A DNA stretch of 64,000 nucleotides from Fen-1058 sp964398185 (GCA_964398185.1 CAYNML010000010.1:1-64000), one strand, 5' to 3'. Positions 41,254-49,320 are shown, numbered from the stretch's first letter. Notes: a model not told the origin generated them from the sequence alone. Program-made: numbers and translations.

Positions 41254-41976
41254 GTGAAACTCAACGTCAAAATCTATCGCTATAAACCCGGAACCGAGCC
41301 GCGCTACGATACGTTCCCCGTGGAAGTGCCGGAGACTGCCAACGTGCTGGATGCGATCGAGCGGGTGTGGGCCGATCACGATATGTCGATCATGTTCCGC
41401 CATGCCTGCCATCACGCCTCGTGCGGATCGTGCGGCCTGCTGGTGAACGGTCAAGAGAAGCTGCCCTGCGTGACGCCGGTGAAGGACTACGGCGAAGGCG
41501 CAACGCTCAAGATCGATCCGATGCGCAACATGCCCGTCATCACAGACATCGCCGTGGACGCCAGCGTGATCTATCAGCGCATGCGCCTCATCGGCATGCC
41601 CATCATCCGCCATGCGGAAACGCTGCGTCCCGACAAGCACACCATCCTGCCAGAAGGACTGGAAGCCTTCGGACGCTTTGAGAACTGCCTCGAATGCGGT
41701 CTGTGCCTCTCGGCGTGCCCGGTCATGGCCACCGATCCGCAGTTCCTGGGCCCGATGACGCTGGCCGCGGCTGAACGGCTGCTGGCGGAGCCGCGCGGCG
41801 CAGACGTGGAACGCATCTATCAACTGGTGGACGACGAGCATGGCGTGTGGCGCTGCCACTCCTCGTTCGAGTGCACTGAGGCTTGCCCGTACGAAGTCGA
41901 TCCGGGCGCGGCCATCATGCGCCTCAAGCGCAAGGTTGGCGGGCGCAAGATCAAGCGGTTCTTTGGCGGTTCGTAA
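41254..41976 (+). CDS. SdhB/FrdB-like iron-sulfur subunit
   Basis: A 240-residue iron-sulfur protein with the full succinate dehydrogenase B pattern: a plant-type [2Fe-2S] site (Cys52, 57, 60, 72), then a [4Fe-4S] and [3Fe-4S] region with CLECGLCLSACP (Cys145, 148, 151, 155) and CHSSFECTEACP (Cys201, 207, 211). It starts at GTG 41254. The usual partner, flavoprotein SdhA, is not in this window; the preceding gene is instead a GlpA-like flavoprotein. Two small SdhC/SdhD-like membrane anchors follow. It may therefore relay electrons from glycerol 3-phosphate, or belong to a succinate dehydrogenase with sdhA elsewhere. Confidence 0.9.
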   Translation: MKLNVKIYRYKPGTEPRYDTFPVEVPETANVLDAIERVWADHDMSIMFRHACHHASCGSCGLLVNGQEKLPCVTPVKDYGEGATLKIDPMRNMPVITDIAVDASVIYQRMRLIGMPIIRHAETLRPDKHTILPEGLEAFGRFENCLECGLCLSACPVMATDPQFLGPMTLAAAERLLAEPRGADVERIYQLVDDEHGVWRCHSSFECTEACPYEVDPGAAIMRLKRKVGGRKIKRFFGGS

Positions 41977-42030
41977 CTGGTAGCTGGCAGTTGGTCGTTA
42001 GTTGTTGGTAAGAACTACCAATGACCCGCA
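41974..42030. repeat. TTGGT-word repeat after the SdhB-like gene
   Basis: From the TAA stop (41974-41976) onward the spacer reads as ACTGGTAGCTGGCAGTTGG-type words. The same words are found in frame at 11446-11486. Confidence 0.55.
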
Positions 42031-42045
42031 ACTATTGGAGGTTCT

Positions 42046-42447
42046 ATGACGACGGACGTTCAACCTAAACCTGTAAAGCGCAGACCGCTGGAATGGTTCA
42101 ATCTGAAAGGCAAGCGCGTGGGCTTCTGGGCCTACGTGGTGATGCGGCTTAGCGCCGTGGGGCTGGTGCTGTATCTCTTCCTGCATCTGGCGATTTTGAG
42201 TCAGCTGGCGCTGGGGCCGGCGCAGTGGGACAGCTTTGTGGCAACGGCCAAATCGCCAGCGTTCCTGCTGTTGGATGTGATATTGATCGTCGGCATTCTG
42301 GCGCACGGCTTGAACGGCATCCGCCTGTCGCTCATCGGCTTTGGCATTGGCGTGCCGAGCCACAAGTTGATGCTGTGGCTGGCGGTGATCTTGACGATCG
42401 TTTTCAGCATTTTGAGCGCGCTGGCCATTTTCGCCGAGACGAAATAG
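42046..42447 (+). CDS. SdhC-like cytochrome b membrane anchor
   Basis: A 133-residue membrane protein with three helices (about 27-48, 66-87, 102-126). Candidate haem b ligands are His in YLFLHLAI and His in ILAHGLNGIRLSL, the latter being the SdhC-type HxxNGIR motif that also forms the quinone site. GGAGG lies six bases before the ATG. It sits between the SdhB-like and SdhD-like genes, with 12 nt to the latter. Confidence 0.85.
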   Translation: MTTDVQPKPVKRRPLEWFNLKGKRVGFWAYVVMRLSAVGLVLYLFLHLAILSQLALGPAQWDSFVATAKSPAFLLLDVILIVGILAHGLNGIRLSLIGFGIGVPSHKLMLWLAVILTIVFSILSALAIFAETK

Positions 42448-42459
42448 CGGGGAGGCACG

Positions 42460-42831
42460 ATGGTTGAAAAACAATTAACGCGCGAACGGACCAGCAGTTG
42501 GTCGTGGATTTTGCAGGCTTTTACAGGCGTCTTGCTCGTCGTGTTGTTAGGCTTGCACATGGTGGTGCAGCACTTTGTGGTGGAAGGCGGCCTGCGCAAT
42601 TATGAGCAGGTGGTGCAGTATTTGTCTAATCCCTTTGTGTTTCTGCTGGAAATTGCCTTCTTGATCGTCGTGACGTGGCACGCGCTGCTGGGCGTGCGCG
42701 CCATTATTCTTGATCTGGGGTTGAAGCCGGCCACCGAACGCCGCGTCACGGCCTTTCTATCAATCGTCGGCGTGGTTACGGTGGCCTATGGCATCTGGCT
42801 GAGTGCGACGATTGTGTCACAGGGTGCATAG
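42460..42831 (+). CDS. SdhD-like cytochrome b membrane anchor
   Basis: A 123-residue protein with three membrane helices. His residues in LLGLHMVVQHF and VVTWHALLGVRAI are placed as haem ligands of the SdhC/SdhD group. GGAGG precedes the ATG. Together with the previous gene it forms the membrane anchor for the SdhB-like subunit; each is short, as for two-subunit anchors. Confidence 0.82.
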   Translation: MVEKQLTRERTSSWSWILQAFTGVLLVVLLGLHMVVQHFVVEGGLRNYEQVVQYLSNPFVFLLEIAFLIVVTWHALLGVRAIILDLGLKPATERRVTAFLSIVGVVTVAYGIWLSATIVSQGA

Positions 42832-42832
42832 C

Positions 42833-43399
42833 GTGTTGATTGACGATTGGGAAGCGACCTTTGCGCCTTATGATGAAGAGACTTATCGCGCCGTGCTGGC
42901 GCACATTGCGCCCCAGGATGTGGTGCTGGACATCGGCGCAGGCGATTTGCGCCTGACCCGGCGTGTGGCGGCAGTGGCGCAGCGCGTGGTTGCCATCGAG
43001 CGCGATCCGGCGGTGCTGGCACAAGCCGATCGGATGACGTGGCCCACTAATCTGCTCGTGATCTGTGCCGACGCACTGACGACTTCGTTTCCAACCGATG
43101 TGACGACGGCCATCCTGTTGATGCGCCACTGCACGCGCGAACACTTTGCCGCCTATGTGGAGCGCTTGAGTGCGCTGGGGGGCTGCCGGCGGTTGATTAC
43201 GAACGCGCGCTGGAAGATGGACGTGGAAGTGATCGATCTCCGATCGGGCGGGGTGTATGATCCCGATCGGGCGGGGTGGTATGCCTGCCGCTGCGGCGCG
43301 ATCGGGTTTACGCCGGGTGATCCGGCCGTCATCACGCCGCAGGTTTTGGCGAATGTTGTCGATGTGGTGAGTTGTCCGCAGTGCAGCATGCAGCACTAA
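42833..43399 (+). CDS. Small SAM-dependent methyltransferase-like protein with C-terminal Cys pairs
   Basis: A 188-residue class I methyltransferase-like protein. The SAM motif is VVLDIGAGDLRLTRRVA, with VVAIERDPAVL as the acidic motif II. The C-terminal part has CRCG and CPQC, spaced as a zinc ribbon. GTG 42833 is the likely start, one base past the SdhD-like stop, so the gene is translationally linked to the membrane-anchor genes. The role within the glycerol cluster is unknown; methylation of a cofactor, lipid or protein are all possible. Confidence 0.7.
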   Translation: MLIDDWEATFAPYDEETYRAVLAHIAPQDVVLDIGAGDLRLTRRVAAVAQRVVAIERDPAVLAQADRMTWPTNLLVICADALTTSFPTDVTTAILLMRHCTREHFAAYVERLSALGGCRRLITNARWKMDVEVIDLRSGGVYDPDRAGWYACRCGAIGFTPGDPAVITPQVLANVVDVVSCPQCSMQH

Positions 43400-43408
43400 G
43401 AGGACATC

Positions 43409-45895
43409 ATGGTCAATCTTGTCATCGTTTCTCACAGTCCGTCTCTGGCAGCCGGCGTAGCCGAACTGGCGCGTGCCATGACGCAGCAGCCGATCGTCAT
43501 TGCGACGGCGGCCGGCACCGGCGACGCGCAGCATCCCTTGGGCACTAACGCCGACGAGATTCGCCGCGCCGTCGAAGCGGCCTACAGTGTTGACGGCGTG
43601 CTGGTGCTGATGGATCTGGGCAGCGCCATCATGAGCGCTGAGCTGGCGCTGGAAATGCTGCCGAAAGCGTTACGGCCTCACGTGCGGTTGATCGCTGCGC
43701 CGGTGGTAGAAGGCGCTATCGCGGCGGCGGTGCAAGCCAGCCTGGGCGGTTCGCTGGAGGAGGTGGCCGCCGAAGCGATGGGCGCGCTGGCGGCCAAGAT
43801 CGATCAACTGGGCCAGTTCCAGCCGCAACCGCCGTTGAAGACCAAGGTGACGCATCCGCTGGCAGGCGCGCAAGATATTGTGGTGACGATTGAAAATCGG
43901 CTAGGGCTGCACGCGCGACCGGCGGCGCAGTTTGTGCAGACCGCCGCGCGCTTCCAGTCAGACATCTTCATGGTGCGCGTCACCGATGACACCCGGCGCG
44001 CCAATGCCAAGAGCATCAATGCGGTGGCGTCCTTTGGCGCGCGGCAAAACGAAGTGATTCGCCTCACGGCGGTTGGCGTTGATGCTGCTGAAGCGCTGCA
44101 AGCGCTGCGCGAGCTCATCGCGTCGAAGTTTGGCGAGGATGACGCCGAAGTGGCCGCGCCGGCGACCACACTGCCCGTCGTGACAACCGGCGAAGCTGGA
44201 GCACTGATCGGTGTGGCCGCCTCGCCCGGCTTTGCCCTGGGTCCCGCGGTGCTGCTGCACTTCGCGGAACCGCTCGTGGAACGCCGCCCGATCGAAAACG
44301 CCGCCAGGGAATGGGCGCGTCTGCAGACCGCGCTGGACGCCGTGCGCACCGCCACCGAAACACTGCGTGATCAGATCGCGCGCTCGGCCAACAAGTATGA
44401 TGCCGCCATCTTCGACGCACACCTGCTGTTTTTGAACGATCCGGAATTCCTGGACGGGGTGCGCCACACCCTCGAGGCGGAACACGTCAACGCCGAATGG
44501 GCGTGGAAGACGGCCGTCGAGGCGTCGGCGCAAAAATTCGAAGCCATCGACGACGAATACATGCGCGCCCGCGCGGCAGATGTGCGCGACATCGGGCGGC
44601 AGGTGCTGGTGCAGTTGACGGGGCAGGGCAAAGAAGTGGAACTGCCGCATGCCGGCATTTTGATTGCGATCGATCTCGCGCCATCTGATACGGCGCGGCT
44701 CGATCGCTCGAAGGTGTTGGGCATCTGCACCGAGCGCGGCGGGCCGACCTCGCACAGCGCGATTCTGGCGCGCACGCTGGGCATTCCGGCCGTGGTGGGA
44801 CTCGGCCCCAGGGTCATGACCATTGCCGATGGCGCCAACTTGATCGTGGATGGGCAGGACGGCAAAATTTTGACGGCGCCGACTCCGGCGGAGATCGACG
44901 ACTACACCAAGCGCCTGAAAGATTGGCATCTGGCGCGTGACACCGCCCGATCGGCCAGCGCGGCCCCGGCGGTGATGAAAGACGGCACAGCGATTGAAGT
45001 GGTGGCCAACATTGGCAGCACGGAAGATGCGCGGGTGGCGCTGGACAACGGCGCAGAAGGCGTGGGCTTGCTGCGCACGGAGTTCCTGTTCCTCGATCGG
45101 CGCGACGCGCCCGGCGAAGAAGAACAGTTCGACGCGTATCAGACCATCGCCACGGTGATGGGCGAGCGGCCCGTCATCGTGCGCACGCTGGATGTGGGCG
45201 GTGACAAGCCGCTGGCCTATCTCGATCTGGGCCGCGAAGAAAACCCATTCCTGGGGCAGCGCGCCATTCGCCTGTGTCTCAATCGCCCCGACATCTTCAA
45301 GACGCAGCTGCGCGCCATTCTGCGCGCGACGCCGCAGCACAACCTGAAAATCATGTTCCCCATGATCGCCGACGTCACCGAGGTGCGCCGCGCCCGCGCG
45401 CTGTTCAACGAAGCCCGCGCGGAATTGGCAGCCGCGCAAGCGCCGTTAGCCGATCGGGTTGAGGTAGGCATTATGGTGGAGATTCCGGCCGCGGCCATCC
45501 TCGCGCATGTGCTGGCCCCCGAAGTCGATTTCTTCTCCATCGGCACGAATGACCTGACGCAGTACACGCTGGCGGCCGAGCGGGGCAATCGGGCGGTGAC
45601 GCATTTGCAGGACGCGCTGCATCCCGCCGTGCTGATCCAGATCCGGCAGACGGTGCAGGCCGCCAGCGCGCACGGCAAGTGGGTGGGCGTGTGCGGCGAA
45701 CTGGCCGGCGACCCGGCGGCGATTCCGATTTTGATCGGGTTGGGCGTGAAGGAACTCAGCATGGCCAGCGGATCAATTCCGAAGGCCAAGCAGATCATTC
45801 GGGGCTTGAGCTTGAAAGACGCGCAGACCGCGGCGGCGCAGGCGCTGCAGCTGGATACGGCCGAAGCGGTGCGCAAACTGATGAAAGCCGCATAG
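43409..45895 (+). CDS. dhaM: DhaM-HPr-Enzyme I fusion (PTS phosphotransferase for dihydroxyacetone kinase)
   Basis: An 828-residue triple fusion. Residues 1-130 are the DhaM EIIA-mannose-like domain with phospho-His9 (VIVSHSPSL). Residues about 150-240 are HPr with His168 in GLHARPA and the regulatory-Ser region NAKSINAV. Residues about 262-828 are a complete Enzyme I: phospho-His449 in GGPTSHSAILAR, PEP-site motifs LLRTEFLFLDR and RTLDVGGDKPL, and the acid/base Cys in GVCGELAGDP. E. coli DhaM carries only a partial Enzyme I; here the chain has everything needed to take phosphate from PEP to DhaL. No separate ptsI or ptsH is seen in the window. Start 43409 has AGAGGA upstream. Confidence 0.93.
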   Translation: MVNLVIVSHSPSLAAGVAELARAMTQQPIVIATAAGTGDAQHPLGTNADEIRRAVEAAYSVDGVLVLMDLGSAIMSAELALEMLPKALRPHVRLIAAPVVEGAIAAAVQASLGGSLEEVAAEAMGALAAKIDQLGQFQPQPPLKTKVTHPLAGAQDIVVTIENRLGLHARPAAQFVQTAARFQSDIFMVRVTDDTRRANAKSINAVASFGARQNEVIRLTAVGVDAAEALQALRELIASKFGEDDAEVAAPATTLPVVTTGEAGALIGVAASPGFALGPAVLLHFAEPLVERRPIENAAREWARLQTALDAVRTATETLRDQIARSANKYDAAIFDAHLLFLNDPEFLDGVRHTLEAEHVNAEWAWKTAVEASAQKFEAIDDEYMRARAADVRDIGRQVLVQLTGQGKEVELPHAGILIAIDLAPSDTARLDRSKVLGICTERGGPTSHSAILARTLGIPAVVGLGPRVMTIADGANLIVDGQDGKILTAPTPAEIDDYTKRLKDWHLARDTARSASAAPAVMKDGTAIEVVANIGSTEDARVALDNGAEGVGLLRTEFLFLDRRDAPGEEEQFDAYQTIATVMGERPVIVRTLDVGGDKPLAYLDLGREENPFLGQRAIRLCLNRPDIFKTQLRAILRATPQHNLKIMFPMIADVTEVRRARALFNEARAELAAAQAPLADRVEVGIMVEIPAAAILAHVLAPEVDFFSIGTNDLTQYTLAAERGNRAVTHLQDALHPAVLIQIRQTVQAASAHGKWVGVCGELAGDPAAIPILIGLGVKELSMASGSIPKAKQIIRGLSLKDAQTAAAQALQLDTAEAVRKLMKAA

Positions 45896-45899
45896 ACAT

Positions 45900-45912
45900 A
45901 GAAATCCGGTTT
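45900..45912. repeat. Half copy of the 62-bp palindromic element
   Basis: AGAAATCCGGTTT just after the dhaM stop equals one end of the elements at 10439 and 35110. No second end is found here. Confidence 0.6.
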
Positions 45913-45918
45913 ACGGCG

Positions 45919-45958
45919 CAGCCCTTGCCAGATCTCTGGCAGGGGCTGTTGTTGTTTT
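45919..45958 (+). terminator. Intrinsic terminator after dhaM
   Basis: CAGCCCTTGCCAGA (45919-45932) pairs with TCTGGCAGGGGCTG (45935-45948, one wobble) and is followed by TTGTTGTTTT. Confidence 0.85.
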
Positions 45959-46023
45959 GGAACTCTTTTGTAACCCCGTTCGACGCGCTGGAAGCATACA
46001 ATACAACCACGAGGTGAAATTCC

Positions 46024-46443
46024 ATGCGCGCAAAACAGATGCTGTGGGGAATGCTCTTGCTTGCTGTCCTGAGTGTGCCCGTGTTCGATCAGCCGCTGCG
46101 CTCGACGGCGGCTGGTACACCACTCCGATCGGGCCTCATCTTGCTGGCGAACATCACGGCGGCCTGCACCGGCCCGGCGCGGCCCGAGATCACATGTTCG
46201 CAGCCGTATGTAGGTGAATTTGTTGTGACGGCCCTGAACGGCGCCGAGGTGGCGCGGTTGCGATCGAATTATCTGGGCCAGGCTGTTGTCGCTCTGCCGC
46301 CTGGCCGCTACCTGGTGGGCGCACGAACCGAGCTGCGTTATCCGCGCGCCGCGCCGGTGGCGGTGGACGTTGTCGCCGATCGGTACACGTACGTGGTGCT
46401 GCGGCTGGAAGCTGGGCCGCGTGAACACTCTTCACTCCGCTGA
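46024..46443 (+). CDS. Secreted beta-sandwich-like protein
   Basis: A 139-residue exported protein: signal peptide at 1-30, then GPARPEITCSQPYVGEFVVTA and strands typical of a carboxypeptidase-regulatory or SpaA-like beta sandwich (QAVVALPPGRYLVGA). The next gene encodes a lipoprotein with the same domain, including the CxQPYxGEFVVT block, so they are paralogues. A GAGGTG site precedes ATG 46024, and TACAAT at 45997 may be its -10 box. The stop lies inside a terminator hairpin. Confidence 0.72.
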   Translation: MRAKQMLWGMLLLAVLSVPVFDQPLRSTAAGTPLRSGLILLANITAACTGPARPEITCSQPYVGEFVVTALNGAEVARLRSNYLGQAVVALPPGRYLVGARTELRYPRAAPVAVDVVADRYTYVVLRLEAGPREHSSLR

Positions 46444-46468
46444 GTGCTTCGTGACTCAGCGGCTCTTT
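46437..46468 (+). terminator. Terminator overlapping the stop codon
   Basis: CCGCTGAGT (46437-46445) pairs perfectly with ACTCAGCGG (46454-46462), followed by CTCTTT. The TGA stop (46441-46443) is within the stem. Confidence 0.7.
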
Positions 46469-46614
46469 GCAGTCGAGCGACGCTCACCTGGGCTTGGCGC
46501 AGGCGTTTTCATTTCGGCTCTGCTCGTGCTAGACTTCGCAATGCATTCGTAACTTTTCCGTGGGAACTTTCCACCAGCGAATGACGTAGTGAAGATGTTT
46601 ATGCAGGAGGAGCG

Positions 46615-47142
46615 ATGCGCCATGTTGGGGTTGTGATGTGCACGTTGCTGATTTTGATCGCAGCAGGGTGCCGTTCCGCCGCCACGCTGCCCGTGTCACC
46701 GACGCCGACGAAGCTGACGCCTGTGGTGGGTACTGCGGCGCCGGGTGACGCCGGGTCTTTACCCGTGCTGCCGCCGTTGACGACGAGTACGCCCGAAGCG
46801 GCGCCTGCGCCGCCACCGCCGGCGGAATTGATTCCCGCCGGAACGTCTGGCATACGCCTGACGGCCACCATTGGCCCGTCGTGTCCGGGGCCAGAGCGCC
46901 CCGGCCAGGTCTGCACGCAGCCTTACGCGGGCGAATTTGTGGTGACGAATAATGCCGCCGAGGAGGTAGCACGGGTTACAACCAACCAGGACGGCCAGGC
47001 GCTGGTCGATCTGCCCCCCGGCGAGTACACCGTCACGCCCAAGATCGAGGGACGGTTTCCGTCGGGCGCGCCCGTCAACGCCAGCGTAGTTGCCGGGCAG
47101 TATGTGGATGTTACGATTGAACTAGACAGCGGCATCCGGTGA
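46615..47142 (+). CDS. Lipoprotein with beta-sandwich domain, paralogue of the upstream gene
   Basis: A 175-residue lipoprotein: lipobox IAAGC (Cys19), a Pro/Thr/Ala-rich linker to about residue 80, then a beta-sandwich domain with CPGPERPGQVCTQPYAGEFVV and LVDLPPGEYTVTPK. The domain is shared with the protein at 46024, which is instead a plain secreted form. CAGGAGGAGC precedes the ATG. Cys residues in the domain are conserved between the pair and may form a disulfide. Function unknown. Confidence 0.78.
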   Translation: MRHVGVVMCTLLILIAAGCRSAATLPVSPTPTKLTPVVGTAAPGDAGSLPVLPPLTTSTPEAAPAPPPPAELIPAGTSGIRLTATIGPSCPGPERPGQVCTQPYAGEFVVTNNAAEEVARVTTNQDGQALVDLPPGEYTVTPKIEGRFPSGAPVNASVVAGQYVDVTIELDSGIR

Positions 47143-47163
47143 GTGTGAATCTGGTTTCATCAC

Positions 47164-47193
47164 TTGCGAAGCGCACCGCCTGTGCCCTATACT
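47164..47193 (+). promoter_or_regulatory. Promoter of the LysM gene
   Basis: TTGCGA (47164-47169), 18-nt spacer, TATACT (47188-47193); leader about 35 nt with GGAGGGAG before ATG 47235. Confidence 0.7.
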
Positions 47194-47234
47194 GAATTCG
47201 CAAGAGATCAAAGAATTCTTGAAGGAGGGAGAAC

Positions 47235-47657
47235 ATGCGTCATTTGAAATGGATCGTATTGTTTGTTGTTGTGTTGTCGCTGGCCGTGACCCCGGTTGCT
47301 TTAGCCGCGCCCGCGCCCGCGCCACAGGCGCAAAGCTGCGGCTACTGGTATCCGGTGCAGTGGGGGCAAACGTTATCCTCCATCAGTCGGGCCACGGGGG
47401 TTAGCGCGGCCGCCATCGCGCAGGCCAACGGGCTGGCGAATCCCAATCACATTCAGGCCGGTCAATGGTTGTGGATTCCGTGCGCGCCACCGCCGCCGCC
47501 CTCGTGCGGTTTCTGGTATACCGTGCGCTGGGGTGATACCATGAGCTCCATCGCGCGGTGGACGGGTGTCAGCCCGTGGGCCATCGCGCAGGCGAATGGC
47601 ATTTTCAATCTGAACCGCATCTATGCCGGACAGGTGTTGTGGATTCCGTGTCCGTAA
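47235..47657 (+). CDS. Secreted double-LysM protein
   Basis: A 140-residue exported protein: signal peptide at 1-24, then two LysM domains (about 36-84 and 92-140) joined by a proline run. Each domain starts with CG[YF]WY and ends with WIPC, so each LysM is bracketed by a Cys pair, presumably a disulfide. LysM domains bind peptidoglycan or chitin N-acetylglucosamine. There is no catalytic domain; it may be an adaptor or a cell-wall protein. Own promoter and terminator. Confidence 0.88.
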   Translation: MRHLKWIVLFVVVLSLAVTPVALAAPAPAPQAQSCGYWYPVQWGQTLSSISRATGVSAAAIAQANGLANPNHIQAGQWLWIPCAPPPPPSCGFWYTVRWGDTMSSIARWTGVSPWAIAQANGIFNLNRIYAGQVLWIPCP

Positions 47658-47680
47658 CAGACATCGCCCGCTAATCGATG

Positions 47681-47714
47681 CAGCCCCGCTGGCCTGGCGG
47701 GGCTGTTTCATTTC
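47681..47714 (+). terminator. Terminator after the LysM gene
   Basis: CAGCCCCGC (47681-47689) pairs with GCGGGGCTG (47697-47705), followed by TTTCATTTCAT. Confidence 0.75.
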
Positions 47715-47754
47715 ATGCTACACTGTGAGGAACTTCAGGGCGTGGAGGCAGGCG

Positions 47755-49182
47755 ATGGGGCGGCGATCTTTCTTCCGATTGTGGTTGGCGATTGCGCTGG
47801 CGGCGGTGATGTGGATCGGGGCTGCGGGGGTGTGGCCCGCCCGATCGGCTGTGCCGCATCTGGGGTACGGCTTCAACGCAGCAGATGTCGGCGCCGGAGC
47901 AATCACCCTGCTGCAGATGGGCTTTAACTGGATCAAGATCTTCGAAGTACCGGGTACCACTTTGCCTCAAGCGGTTCTGCTGCGCGTCACAGCGACATCG
48001 GCCACGACGATTCCCGCTTTGCTGACCGATTTGGACAACAAGCTGAATTACCTCACAACCAACAACCTCACCGTGCATGCCTGGGAGATCGGCAACGAAC
48101 CCAACATTGATGCCGAGTACGGCTGGGGGGCGACACCCAATCCGATCGCCTACAAGAATCTGCTGTGCGCGGCGTATGCCCACATCAAAGCCGCCAAGCC
48201 TGATGCCATCGTCGTGTCGGCGGGTCTCGCGCCGACGGGACGCGTCACCACCGTGCCGCCGAATCCCGACGGTAACGACGGCCAGAAGCAGGATGAGCGT
48301 AAGTATTTGCAGCAACTGCTGGCGGCAGGCGGCAGCGCCTGCCTGGACGCCGTCGGCTATCATCCTTACGGTTACAGCGCCGACTACAACGCTGAGCCGG
48401 ATATGGTATCCGGTGATCCCACGCAGAACTGCGATCAGGGTTTCTGCTTTCGCGGCGCGGAAAAGATCTATGAAGTCATGCAGAATGCCGGCGTCGCTGA
48501 CAAGAAAGTGTGGGCCACGGAATTCGGCTGGATCACGGCTCCCGCCGATCCCGCTTGTTTGAACGATCCTTCCTGGTTCGGACGGCAATGGCAGATCGTG
48601 TCGGACGACAAGCAGGCTGCGAACCTCGTGGGCGCTTATCAGTATGCTGATGCGCATTGGCCGTGGATGGGCGCGATGTTTGTGTTTAATCTCGACTTCA
48701 ATCAACTGCCCGGTCTCGGCGCGTGCGATCAAATGCGCTCTTACGACGTGCGGGACAAACCGGCGCAGGCGGCCCTCACCGACCTGGCGAAGAACGCCGC
48801 CAGCATTCCGGGTAAACTCAAAACCGACAGCACCCGGCTCACGCTCATGATCGGCGCAGGTGAGCAGCCGCTCACGCTGCCGGCCGCGATCAGCTTGAGC
48901 AATTGGGGCTGGAATCCAGCTTATTACACCGCCACCGTCAATGGCAGCGCGAATGTGGCGCCGGATCTGTTGAATCCGACCGGCGTGCTAAGCGGTACGG
49001 CCCAGCAGCCGCTGAACCTGTCAATCGCCAGTGCGGCGCGGACCACGGGCGTCTATACCGGTCTGATCACGGTCAACTGGTCGGCCGCGGGCGTGGCCAA
49101 CCCCGCGCCCCGCACAGTCGACCTTGAGCTGCGCGTGGTCGATCAGATCTATCGCGTCTATCTGCCTGCAAGCGTGCGCTAA
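47755..49182 (+). CDS. Secreted glycoside hydrolase-like protein (clan GH-A)
   Basis: A 475-residue exported protein: signal peptide at about 1-31, a TIM-barrel domain (about 35-355) and a C-terminal beta-rich domain (about 370-475). The clan GH-A catalytic pair is visible as Glu115 in EIGNEPN (acid/base) and Glu256 in WATEFGW (nucleophile), with GYHPYGY between. The family may be GH39-, GH5- or GH53-like; I cannot decide. The C-terminal part (GVYTGLITVNWSAAGV) resembles BACON or Ig-like modules. No carbohydrate transport genes adjoin. Confidence 0.8.
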   Translation: MGRRSFFRLWLAIALAAVMWIGAAGVWPARSAVPHLGYGFNAADVGAGAITLLQMGFNWIKIFEVPGTTLPQAVLLRVTATSATTIPALLTDLDNKLNYLTTNNLTVHAWEIGNEPNIDAEYGWGATPNPIAYKNLLCAAYAHIKAAKPDAIVVSAGLAPTGRVTTVPPNPDGNDGQKQDERKYLQQLLAAGGSACLDAVGYHPYGYSADYNAEPDMVSGDPTQNCDQGFCFRGAEKIYEVMQNAGVADKKVWATEFGWITAPADPACLNDPSWFGRQWQIVSDDKQAANLVGAYQYADAHWPWMGAMFVFNLDFNQLPGLGACDQMRSYDVRDKPAQAALTDLAKNAASIPGKLKTDSTRLTLMIGAGEQPLTLPAAISLSNWGWNPAYYTATVNGSANVAPDLLNPTGVLSGTAQQPLNLSIASAARTTGVYTGLITVNWSAAGVANPAPRTVDLELRVVDQIYRVYLPASVR

Positions 49183-49260
49183 CCCCGGCGAATTTCCGGT
49201 TCCGCTCCTGACAGATCGGGCCCATGGCGGGAGCGGGGAACGGCGCTTGTCAACAAAATT

Positions 49261-49289
49261 TTGTCACTTCTTGCTGACGGGAGTATAAT
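49261..49289 (+). promoter_or_regulatory. Consensus sigma-70 promoter
   Basis: TTGTCA (49261-49266), 17-nt spacer, TATAAT (49284-49289); leader about 25 nt with GGGAGG before ATG 49321. Upstream, 49183-49260 holds an imperfect GC-rich hairpin and no gene. Confidence 0.85.
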
Positions 49290-49320
49290 ACCGGCATCCA
49301 AGCACCGGGAGGCTCCCGCC

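Noticed and set aside
41254..42831. Ordinary succinate dehydrogenase operon
   Set aside because: The flavoprotein sdhA is missing and a GlpA-like flavoprotein takes its place; kept only as an alternative.
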